Assembly (NCBI GenBank): GCA_034437035.1
Contig: DAOTUI010000128.1
Span: 8,029-72,028 of the forward strand
Origin: CAKZQX01 sp034437035
GTDB lineage: Bacteria; Chloroflexota; Chloroflexia; Chloroflexales; Chloroflexaceae
DNA: 64,000 bases
Reading direction: 5' to 3'
A program made the position numbers and the translations under genes. Every line of letters starts with the position of its first letter. Positions within the stretch are counted from its first letter, which is position 1. Below are positions 35,305 through 45,109 of the stretch, one piece after another. Below the pieces are notes generated by a model. It ran no database searches. It was not told where the DNA came from and saw only the letters and a program-made list of their open reading frames with translations.

Positions 35305-36177
35305 CTACCCCGGCACCACCATCAACGTAATCGGCAGCGGTACAAAGGCGGGGATGCGTAGATCTTCTTCAGCACTATCCAGGTAGAGGCCGGTGGAGGA
35401 GCCGCCATCAAGATTGAGCGCCGCGTCGATCTCCAGATCGCCGGCGAGCAACCAGTCCGCCAGACCGCGTAGCGAAAAATCATTGCCGGAACAGGCAATC
35501 AGCAGCACGCGCCCCGCCTGATCCAGCGCTACCACACTGCGCCGGGCGCGCTGCCCATCATCCACGCTGGTGTAGGTCAGCGTACCGTCTGTGATCAACA
35601 TCGGCCAACTCTGGAGTGCCGCAACCAGCGGCTCATTCGGGTCGTAGGGCTGCGCGGCCAGATAGCGCAGGGAGACATTACCTGCCGCGTCCACCGCGAA
35701 CATGCCCCCGCTCCCCTGATAACTGCTGCCGCTGACCACCCCATCGCTGATGATCAACGCGGTGCTCTGGTAGTTCTCATCGAAGAAGCCCCCGTTGATC
35801 GTTGCCAGGGCGTTGGCTTCCGCATGCCAGGTTGCCAGGGGGCGCGGCGCGGCGGGCGCATAGCCCACGCGAAACCGCATCAGCGCCGGGTCCACCCGCA
35901 CAATGCTGACCGGGGCCGGCCGCTCGCCATGGGCCAGACGCAGCCGGCGCAGGTCAACGCCGGGACCGGCCGTGATCCAGTTGCTGTCGGACGGTTGGGC
36001 CCCGGTGAACTCCGGCGGCGCGGTGGGGGCAACCGGCGTGATGGGATGAGTCGGCATGAGGGTTGGGACAGGCGCAAACTGCCCGGCGTCCGGCGTCGGA
36101 TCCTGCGCACAGCCTGCCAACCCCAGGCACACAATACAGACCCAGGCTACCGGGAGAAGCAGGTTGCGCAACTGCAT
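35305..36177 (-). CDS. Phosphodiester glycosidase (NAGPA) domain lipoprotein
   Basis: 290 residues. Signal peptide with lipobox LAGC, a Pro/Thr-rich spacer (PVPTLMPTHPITPVAPTAPP), then a NAGPA domain: ATINGGFFDENYQSTALIISDG at the middle and AALNLDGGSSTGLYLD near the end, the two Gly-rich active-site motifs. Domain members remove GlcNAc from phosphodiesters. In bacteria they are likely extracellular glycan hydrolases. The ATG at 36177 has GGA at 5 nt; an ATG at 36192 lacks a site. Confidence 0.83.
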   Translation of the reverse strand: MQLRNLLLPVAWVCIVCLGLAGCAQDPTPDAGQFAPVPTLMPTHPITPVAPTAPPEFTGAQPSDSNWITAGPGVDLRRLRLAHGERPAPVSIVRVDPALMRFRVGYAPAAPRPLATWHAEANALATINGGFFDENYQSTALIISDGVVSGSSYQGSGGMFAVDAAGNVSLRYLAAQPYDPNEPLVAALQSWPMLITDGTLTYTSVDDGQRARRSVVALDQAGRVLLIACSGNDFSLRGLADWLLAGDLEIDAALNLDGGSSTGLYLDSAEEDLRIPAFVPLPITLMVVPG

Positions 36178-36198
36178 TATTCCGTACAACATTATGCG

Positions 36199-36669
36199 TT
36201 AATCAAGTTGACGATACCCGGAGCGGTAGTAGAGCAGCGGGCGACCGCTACCAGTACGTGCCGCGACCACCTCCCCCACATAGATGGTATGGTCGCCACC
36301 GGGAAAAGCGTTGACCACCCGGCACTCGAGGCTCGCCAGCGTATCCACCAGCAGGGGCAACCCGCGCTCGGAGAGGGTGAAGCTGCCCGGTACAAACCGC
36401 TCGACATTGGGCGCGGCAAAGCGCTGCGACAGGTGCGCCTGCTCCTCGGTCAGCATGTTGACTGCGAACAGGCCCGAGGTCGCAATCGCCGCGTGAGTGG
36501 TAGACCGCAGGTCAATGCAGATCAACACCAGCGTCGGCTCCAGCGAGAGCGAAGTAAACGAACTGACGGTAATCCCCGACAGGTAGCCCTCCGCTGCCGT
36601 TGTCACCACAGTGACGCCCGATGCGAAGTGGCTCATAACCTGCCGAAAGAGGAATGGATCAATACTCAC
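36199..36669 (-). CDS. Flavin reductase-like (DIM6/HpaC) protein
   Basis: 156 residues. FRQVMSHFASGVTVVTTAAEG, GITVSSFTSLSLEPTLVLICID and FAVNMLTEEQAHLSQRFA are the FMN-binding signature of the flavin reductase domain. It transfers electrons from NAD(P)H to FMN, often for a partner monooxygenase, none of which is here. The start is probably GTG at 36669, with AGAAGG 10 nt upstream. TTG at 36675 is the alternative. It begins 8 bp after the thioesterase stop, so they are co-transcribed. Confidence 0.83.
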   Translation of the reverse strand: MSIDPFLFRQVMSHFASGVTVVTTAAEGYLSGITVSSFTSLSLEPTLVLICIDLRSTTHAAIATSGLFAVNMLTEEQAHLSQRFAAPNVERFVPGSFTLSERGLPLLVDTLASLECRVVNAFPGGDHTIYVGEVVAARTGSGRPLLYYRSGYRQLD

Positions 36670-36676
36670 AAACAAG

Positions 36677-37171
36677 TTACCTTCTAGATCGGCGTTCCAG
36701 GATGGCGGCGTGGATCTGCTCACCAACCGGCCACTCCTCGCGGGCGACTTCGTCATCGAGCAGCAGGTGCGGCACGGCGATTGGCCGGTTGTCCGGGCCA
36801 ATCGAGACCATGCTAAAGTAGCCGGTGGTGCAGAGGCGGCGCTCGCCCCGGAACGGATGCTCACCATAGACATGCACGCGGACAACCAGCGATGTCCGTC
36901 CAACATAGATCACACGGGCCATAGCTTCAACGATTTCGCCCTGGTGGACCGGCGCGCGAAAGTCCAGATGCTCGGTTGAAGCGGTGACAACAGGCTGGCG
37001 ACAGAAACGCCAGGCAGCAATCGCGGCGGCCTTGTCCATCAGGGCCAGCGCATTACCGCCAAACATCGTACCAAAGGTATTGGTCTGGTTCGGCAACACA
37101 ATATCGGCAACGCGCACCTCGGGCGCAAGCAGGGCACGCTCTTCAACAGAATCTTCAACCAGATGGTCCAC
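36677..37171 (-). CDS. Acyl-CoA thioesterase (hotdog, YciA/BACH type)
   Basis: 164 residues. Family core VADIVLPNQTNTFGTMFGGNALALMDKAAAIAAWRF with the catalytic Asp/Asn positions, followed by ASTEHLDFRAPVHQGEIVE. It hydrolyses acyl-CoA to free acid and CoA as a hexamer. The start is GTG at 37171 with GAGAGGAG upstream. First gene of a two-gene unit with the flavin reductase. Confidence 0.88.
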   Translation of the reverse strand: MDHLVEDSVEERALLAPEVRVADIVLPNQTNTFGTMFGGNALALMDKAAAIAAWRFCRQPVVTASTEHLDFRAPVHQGEIVEAMARVIYVGRTSLVVRVHVYGEHPFRGERRLCTTGYFSMVSIGPDNRPIAVPHLLLDDEVAREEWPVGEQIHAAILERRSRR

Positions 37172-37248
37172 AGCTCTCTTCTCCTCTCGGTAAAAAACAT
37201 AATGCTGTTATTGTAGTCTCTTTAGCACGGGGATGCAACGTACGCCTG

Positions 37249-38520
37249 TCACTGCGCCACCAGCCGATACACCCCGCCGTTCCGGTCGGTCACGTAGAGT
37301 TCGCCGGCGGCATCCTCACCAAACGAGGTAATACTGAGATTCGTATCCTGCATCTGGGCATTTTGCCACGCGCCATTGCTATGCCGAAGCGCCCAGATCC
37401 GCCCGCTGCAGTAGTCCCCATAAAAGTAGATCCCATCAAACTGCGGAAAATCCGCGCCCCGGTAGACATACCCACCGGTGATCGAGCAACCCATATCGCG
37501 GGAGTAGACCACCACCGGCAAAACCAGACCGCTCGGGTCGCAGTCGTCCGGCTCGAAGCAGGCTGCACCCTCCATAACATCCCAGCCATAGTTATTCCCA
37601 CCTATGTTTGCCGCCGGCATGTAGTGGATCTCCTCAAAGCGGTTCTGCCCAACGTCGGCAATGTAGAGATCGTCGTTGGCCGGATCGAACGCAAAGCGCC
37701 AGGGATTACGCAACCCCCAGGACCAGATCTCCGGGCGCGCATCCGGCTCGTCGATCAGTGGGTTATCCGGCGGAATGGCGTAGGGCCGCTCACTCAGAAC
37801 ATCAATGCGCAGCAGCTTGCCCAGCAGCACATCCGTATTCTGCGCATTGCCCCAGGGATCGCCCGCCTGCCCCCCATCGCCCATCCCGATGTAGAGGTAG
37901 TCATCCGGGCCAAACACTACCAGGCCGCCGTTGTGATTACCCGCCGGCTGGTCAATTGTCAGGACCGTCGCGGCGCTCGCCGGGTCGGCCACATCCGGGT
38001 CAGCGGAGACCTGGTAGCGCGCAACTACCGTATCGCCGTCATTGTCGGTGTAGTTGATGAAGAACTGCCCGTCCTGGTTGTAGTTCGGGGAGAAGGCCAC
38101 GCTGAGCAACCCCTGTTCGCTGGCGGTTGAGCCAACGATATCAACGATATCCAGGAAGGGTTGCTCCAGGCGCTGCCCATCGCGCAGGATAAAAATACGG
38201 CCCGGCTGCTCAACAATAAACAACCGTCCGCTACCATCCCCGACGCTGATGGCGTAGAGCGGCTGCTCAAAGCCATCGGCGACCAGTTCCAGGTCAATTG
38301 TCAGGCTCTCCAGATCGGGGGTGCCGGCGGCAGCGGGCGGATCGGTTGGAGCGGGCGGAACCGTGTCGGCCGGTAGGGCCGTAGCGGGCGCGGTGGTTGG
38401 CGCAACGATAACCGGGCCATTTGCATCGGAAGAGGTTATGCCCGCATCTGAACCGCAGGCTGCCGGCAGCAGGCAACCGCAGAGGAGCATAACAAGTGTA
38501 CGTATAGATTTCATTTTCAA
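37249..38520 (-). CDS. PQQ-type soluble sugar dehydrogenase-like lipoprotein
   Basis: 423 residues. The N terminus is a lipoprotein signal with LPAAC, followed by a Thr/Pro/Ala linker. The propeller domain (residues about 75-420) shows SVGDGSGRLFIVEQPGRIFIL, GLLSVAFSPNYNQDGQFFINYTD, NHNGGLVVFGPDDYLYIGMGDGG, and SWGLRNPWRFAFDP, all typical of the GDH_B/Hhip beta propeller. It oxidises sugars outside the membrane using PQQ; an extra Cys pair (CFEPDDCDPS) sits in a loop. No PQQ biosynthesis genes are nearby. Confidence 0.85.
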   Translation of the reverse strand: MKMKSIRTLVMLLCGCLLPAACGSDAGITSSDANGPVIVAPTTAPATALPADTVPPAPTDPPAAAGTPDLESLTIDLELVADGFEQPLYAISVGDGSGRLFIVEQPGRIFILRDGQRLEQPFLDIVDIVGSTASEQGLLSVAFSPNYNQDGQFFINYTDNDGDTVVARYQVSADPDVADPASAATVLTIDQPAGNHNGGLVVFGPDDYLYIGMGDGGQAGDPWGNAQNTDVLLGKLLRIDVLSERPYAIPPDNPLIDEPDARPEIWSWGLRNPWRFAFDPANDDLYIADVGQNRFEEIHYMPAANIGGNNYGWDVMEGAACFEPDDCDPSGLVLPVVVYSRDMGCSITGGYVYRGADFPQFDGIYFYGDYCSGRIWALRHSNGAWQNAQMQDTNLSITSFGEDAAGELYVTDRNGGVYRLVAQ

Positions 38521-38557
38521 CCGGATTCCTCATTCTGTTCGCCATATAGAAAGAATA

Positions 38558-38753
38558 CAGGACTTACGCAGTTCTCCACCTGGAGATGTATTTCGCCTCC
38601 GGCAGGGCGGAACAGACCAACTTTTTCCCGAAATTTTCGCACAATGTGCAAAAATTTCGGGAAAAAGATCATAGCGTACCATGCGGCCGCAGGCGAATCG
38701 GGCCATTCATTTCAATCAAACGTCCGGTTTGCACGTCCACCGCGTAAGTCCTG
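38558..38753 (+). repeat. 200-bp palindromic element, copy 18
   Basis: CAGGACTTACGCAG to CGTAAGTCCTG with GAATA shared by both flanks. The stem ACTTTTTCCCGAAATTTTCGCAC pairs with its mirror with one mismatch. The rest of 38521-39002 shows no gene. Confidence 0.8.
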
Positions 38754-39002
38754 GAATAAACAAACAGAGGACACAGAACAAACCGATTATCCGATAACGG
38801 TGTGCCCGGCAGACTCGGTCTCTATTCCGCTGTTTTGTGTTCTCGACTGCTGTAGTAGCATACCATGGCTCAGTAGTTACGACGCGCGGGAGCGGATGAG
38901 GATCGGGTGAAAAGGGTGTCACCAGCGGCGATGAATGCCTGAGGATGAGCAGGCGGCAGCATGGCTGCCGCACTCCAGATGCTGAACCGGCCATCACTCA
39001 CA

Positions 39003-41909
39003 CTACTCGCTAACCTCCGGCAACTGCAAAAAGATAGCGACGATATCGGGATCAAACAGGATACCTGCCTGCTCGCGCATGTAGGCGCGGGCCATCGCCC
39101 GGGGCCAGGCGGCCCGGTAGGGGCGGTCGGAACAGAGCGCGTCCCACACATCGACAACTGCGAAGATGCGCGCCGCCGGCGGAATCGCACTCGCCTTCAG
39201 GCCATGCGGATAGCCGCTGCCGTCCCAGCGCTCATGATGGTAGTAGGGGATATCCAGCGCGGGCGCGAGAAACGCTATCGGTGCGAGTAACTCGTAGGCA
39301 TAGAGCGGATGCTGCCGCATCAACTCCCACTCCGCTGCGGTGAGCGGGCCGGGCTTGAGCAGCACCGTATCGGGAACGCCCATTTTGCCAATATCGTGCA
39401 GCAGCGCGCCCCGCCGAATATGGTCGTGGTCGGCCGGGTCAATGCCCAGCGCATCTACCAGACGCATGGTCAGCGCAGTAACGCGCCGGCTGTGTCCCTC
39501 CGTCTCCTGGTCGCGCAGTTCCAGCGCGCGCGACCAGCCGACCAGAGTGGCATCATACGCCTGTACCAGATCGGTGTACAACTGCGCATTCGTGATTGCC
39601 ACCGCCGCCTGGTCAGCCAGCCCCTGCAGCAGCGTCAATTCTTCTGTGGTAAATGTACGTTCGCCACCACGGGTTGCAATATTGAGCGCGCCAACCAGCT
39701 CACTCCCATGCCACATCGGAATAATTACCAGTGTTCGTAGATCCAGGCGCTGATGCATGGTTTCATTGGGACGCGGTAGATGTTCCCGCACGTCGGGAAT
39801 GACGATAACCGGTCCATACTGCTCGATAAGATAATCCAGGTTAGAGCGTGGTGTCGGAATGAATTGGCCGGCAATGCCCGGCGGTATACCCGCAGCGGCA
39901 ACAAACGACAGGTGATTGGGGGCCGGATCATAGAGCTGGATGACCGCTATCGGTACCTGCAGAACATTGGCACTCTCATGACAGATCGTCGTCAGGACAG
40001 TATCCAGGTCGAGGTGACTGTTGACGCGAGAGGCGACCCGCACCAGCGCCTGAGAATGCTGCTGCGACGGACTGGGCCGGCGGGTGGGAATAACGGTTTC
40101 GACCAGCGTCAGGCCGGCTTCCCAGTTTACAACCAGGTTTTTGCCCCGCTGCTTGGCCGCCCGCAACGCCTGGTCGGCACACTCGATCAAGGTCGCCAGT
40201 TCTGTCGGTTGCGCGGGTGGGCAGGAGGCTACGCCAAAGCTGGCGGTAATCGACAATGATCTGCCACTGGTCGGGATCACTGTCTGCGCCAGGGTGATGC
40301 GCAGGCGCTCTGCCGCCTGCCATGCGCCATCCAGCTCGGTGTTGGGCAGCAGGATCACGATCTCTTCCCCGCCGTAGCGCCCCACAATATCCGTTGTGCG
40401 CAACAGGGTAATACAACGCTGTGCCACATTCCGCAACACCTGGTCGCCGACCGTGTGACCATAGGCGTCGTTGATGCGTTTAAAATGATCAATATCCAGC
40501 ATAATAATTGCCAGATCCTGGTTGTAGCGGCGCGTGTACTCAAACTCGTGCTGTGCCACCTTGAAGAAGTAGCGCCGATTATGCAGCCCGGTGAGCGGAT
40601 CAATGGTTGCCAACTGCTGCACCTCGGTGAATAACCGGGCATTTTGAATAGCAATTGTGGCCTGTTGAGCAAAGAGTTGTAGTAGTTCGATATCTGTGGG
40701 AGTAAATGTGCGGCCGACATCGGCCGTACCAATCGAAATAGCGCCCACTAACTGATTGCCCGTGTTCAACGGTACGGCGACAACGGCCTGCGGTGGCATG
40801 CCGGCGTAGAGTGGCATTCCCTCAGACCATTGCTGATAGTTCGCCAACACCAGCGGTTGCTGCGTGGCGGCGGCATGGCCCATCGCCCCCTCGCCGATGC
40901 GCAGGCGAGTGCCGGTATAATCACGATCCATGCGATAACTGACCTGAACCCGCAGCAGTTGCTGATCGGGATCAAACAGCGCCAGTTCGCCGTTGGTGGC
41001 GTCCAGCAGATCAACGGCGCGGGCAACAATGGAGTGGAGCAGAGTCTCCAGATCCAATTCCCGCGAAAGCTCGTTCATGGTGGCCCGGAGCGCATCCAGT
41101 TCGCGTACTCGCTGGTGCAGGGCAACTTCGGCCTGCTTGCTTTCGGTGATGTCGAGGCCGATCCCGCCCGTGGCAAAAAATGTACCGGAAGCGTCAGGAA
41201 TGGGAAATTTGGTAATCAGGTAGGTTCGTGCATCTCCCTCGGTCGGGTTGCGCTCCTCAACGGTTAACGCCAAACCGGTCGCCAGGATATGCTGGTCTTC
41301 GGCATGCCAGGCAGCCACCAGTTCCGGCGGGAAAAGCTCCTGGGTTAAGCGACCAACGATATCCGTACCGGAGAGGTTGAAGATGTTGGCCAGAAGTTGG
41401 TTCACCAGCAGGATGCGCCCCTCCAGACTCTTCACAAAGATCGCCGCCGGTACATGGTCAATGATGCTCTGGAGTAGCACCTGACTCTCGTGCATCGCAC
41501 CGACGGACTGCTTCTGTGCGGTGATCGCTGTCTGCCTCACCAGGGCATAGACTTCACCCGCTACCGTCAGGCGCGTCACCTGCCCGCTGAACCAATGCTC
41601 ATCATCCTGATTGCCGCAGGAATACTCCAGCAAAAAACAATCCTGCTCGTTACGCAGAACAGCCTGAACTCCAGCGGTAAAATCGGGTGTATCACACACT
41701 GCGAACCCGGTAAAGATTGCGTTGGCATAGGTGATTGTCCCCTGCTGATCGAGAACCGCGATACCATCCCGGCTCTGCTCAACCAGGGCTTTGAAAAAGT
41801 GACACTCGGCGGTCTGTGCCTGGAGTTGACGCTCAAGGATGATAATCCGCTGCTGTAAATCGGCATATTCAGCTTCAGAGAGGGTGTGCGAATAAAACTC
41901 ATTGCTCAT
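39003..41909 (-). CDS. PAS-PAS-GAF-GGDEF-GAF-HD-GYP bifunctional c-di-GMP protein
   Basis: 968 residues. Order: coiled coil (15-40), two PAS domains (about 40-150 and 155-275), GAF (about 290-430), GGDEF (about 440-605), second GAF (about 625-770) and HD-GYP (about 785-965). The cyclase site GRYGGEEIVIL is intact with an RxxD inhibitory site (RTTD) five residues upstream. The phosphodiesterase has HDIGK and HHERWDGSGYPHG. It could therefore both make and break c-di-GMP according to signals at four sensory domains. Start ATG at 41909 rather than GTG at 41912, because of the spacing to GGAG. It stands alone. Confidence 0.93.
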   Translation of the reverse strand: MSNEFYSHTLSEAEYADLQQRIIILERQLQAQTAECHFFKALVEQSRDGIAVLDQQGTITYANAIFTGFAVCDTPDFTAGVQAVLRNEQDCFLLEYSCGNQDDEHWFSGQVTRLTVAGEVYALVRQTAITAQKQSVGAMHESQVLLQSIIDHVPAAIFVKSLEGRILLVNQLLANIFNLSGTDIVGRLTQELFPPELVAAWHAEDQHILATGLALTVEERNPTEGDARTYLITKFPIPDASGTFFATGGIGLDITESKQAEVALHQRVRELDALRATMNELSRELDLETLLHSIVARAVDLLDATNGELALFDPDQQLLRVQVSYRMDRDYTGTRLRIGEGAMGHAAATQQPLVLANYQQWSEGMPLYAGMPPQAVVAVPLNTGNQLVGAISIGTADVGRTFTPTDIELLQLFAQQATIAIQNARLFTEVQQLATIDPLTGLHNRRYFFKVAQHEFEYTRRYNQDLAIIMLDIDHFKRINDAYGHTVGDQVLRNVAQRCITLLRTTDIVGRYGGEEIVILLPNTELDGAWQAAERLRITLAQTVIPTSGRSLSITASFGVASCPPAQPTELATLIECADQALRAAKQRGKNLVVNWEAGLTLVETVIPTRRPSPSQQHSQALVRVASRVNSHLDLDTVLTTICHESANVLQVPIAVIQLYDPAPNHLSFVAAAGIPPGIAGQFIPTPRSNLDYLIEQYGPVIVIPDVREHLPRPNETMHQRLDLRTLVIIPMWHGSELVGALNIATRGGERTFTTEELTLLQGLADQAAVAITNAQLYTDLVQAYDATLVGWSRALELRDQETEGHSRRVTALTMRLVDALGIDPADHDHIRRGALLHDIGKMGVPDTVLLKPGPLTAAEWELMRQHPLYAYELLAPIAFLAPALDIPYYHHERWDGSGYPHGLKASAIPPAARIFAVVDVWDALCSDRPYRAAWPRAMARAYMREQAGILFDPDIVAIFLQLPEVSE

Positions 41910-42254
41910 CACGGTTCTCCATTTGAGTCGTACCGGGCATTGCTACTATCAGCCTGCGATTGTATGGTCGGTCGTTCTCCTCACCATAGCAGGAGCATCT
42001 GTTTTCGGCAGCAGGAGCCGGCCCGACCTGGCAATCAACACTCCTGACTATAATAACAGGTCGATCTTACCGGGTACGATCCAGGTATTGCTGAAAGATA
42101 GATGAACGTTGAGAAATATAGTCCGGATTTGGCGCACAGGTCGAATTTGGGGTGCGGTGGACATGCTACCGCCCGAGGAATGCTGAAGCAGTTGTAGGTC
42201 ACGCTTCCAGTGACCTACCGCAACAGTCGGGACGCCTGGGGCGATGTGAGGAAA

Positions 42255-43472
42255 CTAAAAGATCGAAGGACGCTCCTGCAGCTTTGCATCCAACGTCTCC
42301 TGAATACGACTGCGCACCTGTTCCGCCAGCATAAAGACGATCAAGGGATCGTCGGCGGCATCGGGGCCATACTCCTGAGTGGAGATGGGTGGGCCAAAGC
42401 TGATATTCCAGTGGGTCGGCAGGGGAATCGCCCCCAGCGGTCCCAGCCAGGGGAAGAACGGCGTTACCGGGAAGTAGGGCATCCCCAGCATCTGCGCAAT
42501 CGGCTTCGCGTTGGCGATCAGTGGGTAGATCTCCTCCGCGCCGATAATGGTTACGGGCACCAGCGGCGCGCCGGTACGTAGCGCGGCCTGCACAAACCCA
42601 CCCCGGCCAAACCGCGCCAGCCGGTAGCGCTGCCGGAAGAGTTTGCCGATACCCTTGACGCCCTCCGGGAAGACACAGACCAGTTCGTCATTCTCCAGCA
42701 GGTTGATCGCATTTTCGGGACTGCCCGACACCTGCCCCAGATCGGCCAGCAGCGGTGCAACAAACGGCAGCGTACTGAACCAGTGCAAAAAGAGGTTGCG
42801 CACAATCCGTGCCGATGGATGCTCCTCGTAGACGGCGGTGGCAAGCATTGCGCCGTCCCAGGGCAGCACGCCGCTATGGTTGGCAACCAGCAGCGCGCGG
42901 CCTGATGCGGGCACATGCGCGATACCCTCAGTAGTGGTGCGCCACCAGGTGCGATACATAAAGGTGAGAAATGGCCGGACGATGTCAATAATCTCCAGAT
43001 CCATGCCATAGGGATCGATCGCATAATCGCCCTGCAAGCGCCGCTCAATAAACGCGGACTGCTCCTTGATCTGGTAGCCAATGAGCATGCCGACGCCGCG
43101 CCAGAAATCCGGGGAGAGATAATCTTCCGGATCAATATCAAACTTACGCAGCAGATCCAGGATAAAGCGCACCTGCGGCGGGGCCATGCGCTCCAGATTC
43201 TCGGCGATTAACTTGAGAATATCGGCAACAAACGCATCAACCTGCGCGGTGTCACCTTCCGCCTGCTGCGCCCGGTTGCGCACCGTGATCTCAATCGCGT
43301 GAACCTCGGCGGCAAGCTCGTTCACCATGGCGGAAGACTGTTCTACCGGGGAGACCGGCGCGGTATGGTTGGTGGAAGCGGGCAGACCTGCCACCTCTCG
43401 CAAGCCGGGTTCCGCCGGCAACGTGGCAGCATCGGTGCGTGCGTTCGCGCGTAGCGTTGATTGCTCGTTCAC
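42255..43472 (-). CDS. PlsC-type acyltransferase
   Basis: 405 residues. The N-terminal ~175 residues are helical and not typical for PlsC. The acyltransferase domain contains LLVANHSGVLPWDGAML, where the usual H(x4)D reads NHSGVLPWD with a longer spacing, and VCVFPEGVKGIGK (FPEG motif). It probably acylates a lipid or glycolipid at the membrane. A longer N-terminal part and spaced HxxxxD are seen in a Chloroflexota/actinobacterial subgroup of the family. The start is GTG at 43472 with GGAGGAG. It overlaps the preceding SDR gene by 4 bp, so both are translated together. Confidence 0.83.
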   Translation of the reverse strand: MNEQSTLRANARTDAATLPAEPGLREVAGLPASTNHTAPVSPVEQSSAMVNELAAEVHAIEITVRNRAQQAEGDTAQVDAFVADILKLIAENLERMAPPQVRFILDLLRKFDIDPEDYLSPDFWRGVGMLIGYQIKEQSAFIERRLQGDYAIDPYGMDLEIIDIVRPFLTFMYRTWWRTTTEGIAHVPASGRALLVANHSGVLPWDGAMLATAVYEEHPSARIVRNLFLHWFSTLPFVAPLLADLGQVSGSPENAINLLENDELVCVFPEGVKGIGKLFRQRYRLARFGRGGFVQAALRTGAPLVPVTIIGAEEIYPLIANAKPIAQMLGMPYFPVTPFFPWLGPLGAIPLPTHWNISFGPPISTQEYGPDAADDPLIVFMLAEQVRSRIQETLDAKLQERPSIF

Positions 43473-44473
43473 GATTGGCTCCTCCGCGACAGAAATGTTT
43501 GCAGGACTACTTCGGTCTGCTCCCGTGCGGCGTAAACATTACGCCCCTCGCCCAGTTCCCGCAACACAGCGGCCGCAGCGTGGCTAGGGCTCCATCCCAG
43601 TTCGGCCTGGGCCCGCCGCGTATCGACAACACAGGCATAGCGCAGGAAGTCACGCTCAAAGGGCCAGCCGCGCGTCAAGTCATGGCTTAATCCCAGTGCG
43701 GCGGCGGCATCGGTGAATGGCTCCAGGCAGAGCAGAGGTTGGTGTCCGGCGAGGCGCACGGTCTGCACCAGCTTGACCGGCGGGTCGGCCGCCAGGTTAA
43801 AGCAGCCGGTTGATTGACACATGGCTGCCAGGGCAAACGCCACAGCCGCGTCATCCAGATGCAGCACCTGAATACGCGGGTCAAAGCCGAGCAGCGTCGG
43901 CGGATTGGACTGCGTCAGGTAGTAGGTCAGCGGGGACCAGCCGCCGCCGCCGAGCAAGCCGGCACAACGCAGCACCACGATCTGAACCTCGGGGTGGGTA
44001 CGGGCAAAGTCGGCGGCGAATGTCTCAACCTCAAAATAATCACGGAGCAAGGTGGAGTGGCTTGGGCGCACAGTCGGATGCTGTTCCGGTATGAAAACCG
44101 GGTTGGTTGGCACTGCGCCATAGACCTGGGTGCTGCTGCGGAGCACTACGCGCTGCACACCGGCATGCGCGCATGCACCCAGCAGTTCCATACTGCCCAG
44201 CACATTTTGCTGCACCGCGACTTCGCGATTGGGTGCAGGTTCTTCTTCTCCCAGCAAAGCCAGGTGAATCACGCATGCGACCTGCTCGGCGCGCAGCAGT
44301 TCAACCAGTTGCTGCCCGTCCGGCACGGCTGTGAGCACCTCGGCGCGGCCCACGGGTGCAATGGGCATGCGCCGATCCAGCCCCACCAGTCGCAGGGAAT
44401 CATCCGCGCTCAAGATCTGGGCGACCCGCGCCCCCAGCAGACTGCCGATACCGTTGAGCAAAATCGTCGTCAT
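43469..44473 (-). CDS. Extended SDR (NAD-dependent epimerase/dehydratase) protein
   Basis: 334 residues. Rossmann start ILLNGIGSLLGARVAQIL (a relaxed GxxGxxG), then VVLRSSTQVYGAVPTNPVF. The active site would be YxxxK, but here the Tyr is followed by DYFEVETF, with Glu in place of Lys, so catalysis may be lost or altered. It is coupled to the acyltransferase by a GTGA overlap and may serve glycolipid synthesis. The start at 44473 has GGATGG at 8 nt; an ATG at 44485 is too close to its AGG. Confidence 0.8.
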   Translation of the reverse strand: MTTILLNGIGSLLGARVAQILSADDSLRLVGLDRRMPIAPVGRAEVLTAVPDGQQLVELLRAEQVACVIHLALLGEEEPAPNREVAVQQNVLGSMELLGACAHAGVQRVVLRSSTQVYGAVPTNPVFIPEQHPTVRPSHSTLLRDYFEVETFAADFARTHPEVQIVVLRCAGLLGGGGWSPLTYYLTQSNPPTLLGFDPRIQVLHLDDAAVAFALAAMCQSTGCFNLAADPPVKLVQTVRLAGHQPLLCLEPFTDAAAALGLSHDLTRGWPFERDFLRYACVVDTRRAQAELGWSPSHAAAAVLRELGEGRNVYAAREQTEVVLQTFLSRRSQS

Positions 44474-44540
44474 AGTGTTGTCCATCCTGGACAGGCAGGG
44501 CGGCCTGCCCTTACCGCCGACATTGAACTGTCATCAGATC

Positions 44541-44650
44541 TACGCGTTATGCAGTCACGAACTTGAAGAATTCGCCTCCGGCAGGGCGGAAGATACCATT
44601 AAAAAAGCACCACGCTGACGCAGGCGGGTCCAGATTTTCGTCTGATCAAG
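44541..44650 (+). repeat. 200-bp palindromic element, copy 19 (degenerate)
   Basis: Left end TACGCGTTATGCAG, arm A CGCCTCCGGCAGGGCGG and arm B CCACGCTGACGCAGGCG remain. The hairpin is reduced to TTAAAAAA and the right terminal repeat is not found. Confidence 0.65.
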
Positions 44651-44712
44651 CGCATGGATCTTACCCAATGTGTCAGCCTATCAGGTAACATAGCCTGCAC
44701 CAGATAGACCAA

Positions 44713-45099
44713 TCAGACCAGGATATTATCGCGCAGCCAGTCTTCCAGCCCTTCCTTATCCAGATCCGAATAATTGATCGCACGTATCAACCAGAAGAGA
44801 TCGCCCTCGGCGATAGCGGCGCTTAACGCAGCATCGTTGAGTTCCAGGAAGCGCAGGAGCGCCATCAGCGCCGTGATCTCATTCCCACCGATAAACGGCC
44901 GACTCTTGATTAGCAGGTAGGTCAGCGCTGCGCCTTTGCTGCACACATCAGGATACAACTCAACGCCAAACATCTTCTGGTGGGGCGCATGCAGCACCGT
45001 CTGGAGCCGGTCCTGGCTGGAGATTCCCATCCGCCCACCATAGCGCATCACCGCGTAGATATGCAGGTCAAGCAGTTCATCTTTTGTCAGATAGCGCAT
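44713..45099 (-). CDS. Doc/Fic-like toxin with degenerate catalytic motif
   Basis: 128 residues. The fold of Doc (death-on-curing) is recognisable: LHIYAVMRYGGRMGISSQDRLQTVL, then the Fic loop. In active proteins this loop reads HPFxDGNKRT. Here it is SRPFIGGNEITA, with the catalytic His, the Asp and the basic residues all replaced, so kinase or AMP-transferase activity is unlikely. The start at 45099 is preferred. It follows the antitoxin-like gene by 10 bp, with both downstream of lysS. Confidence 0.75.
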   Translation of the reverse strand: MRYLTKDELLDLHIYAVMRYGGRMGISSQDRLQTVLHAPHQKMFGVELYPDVCSKGAALTYLLIKSRPFIGGNEITALMALLRFLELNDAALSAAIAEGDLFWLIRAINYSDLDKEGLEDWLRDNILV

Positions 45100-45109
45100 A
45101 ACCACAGGT

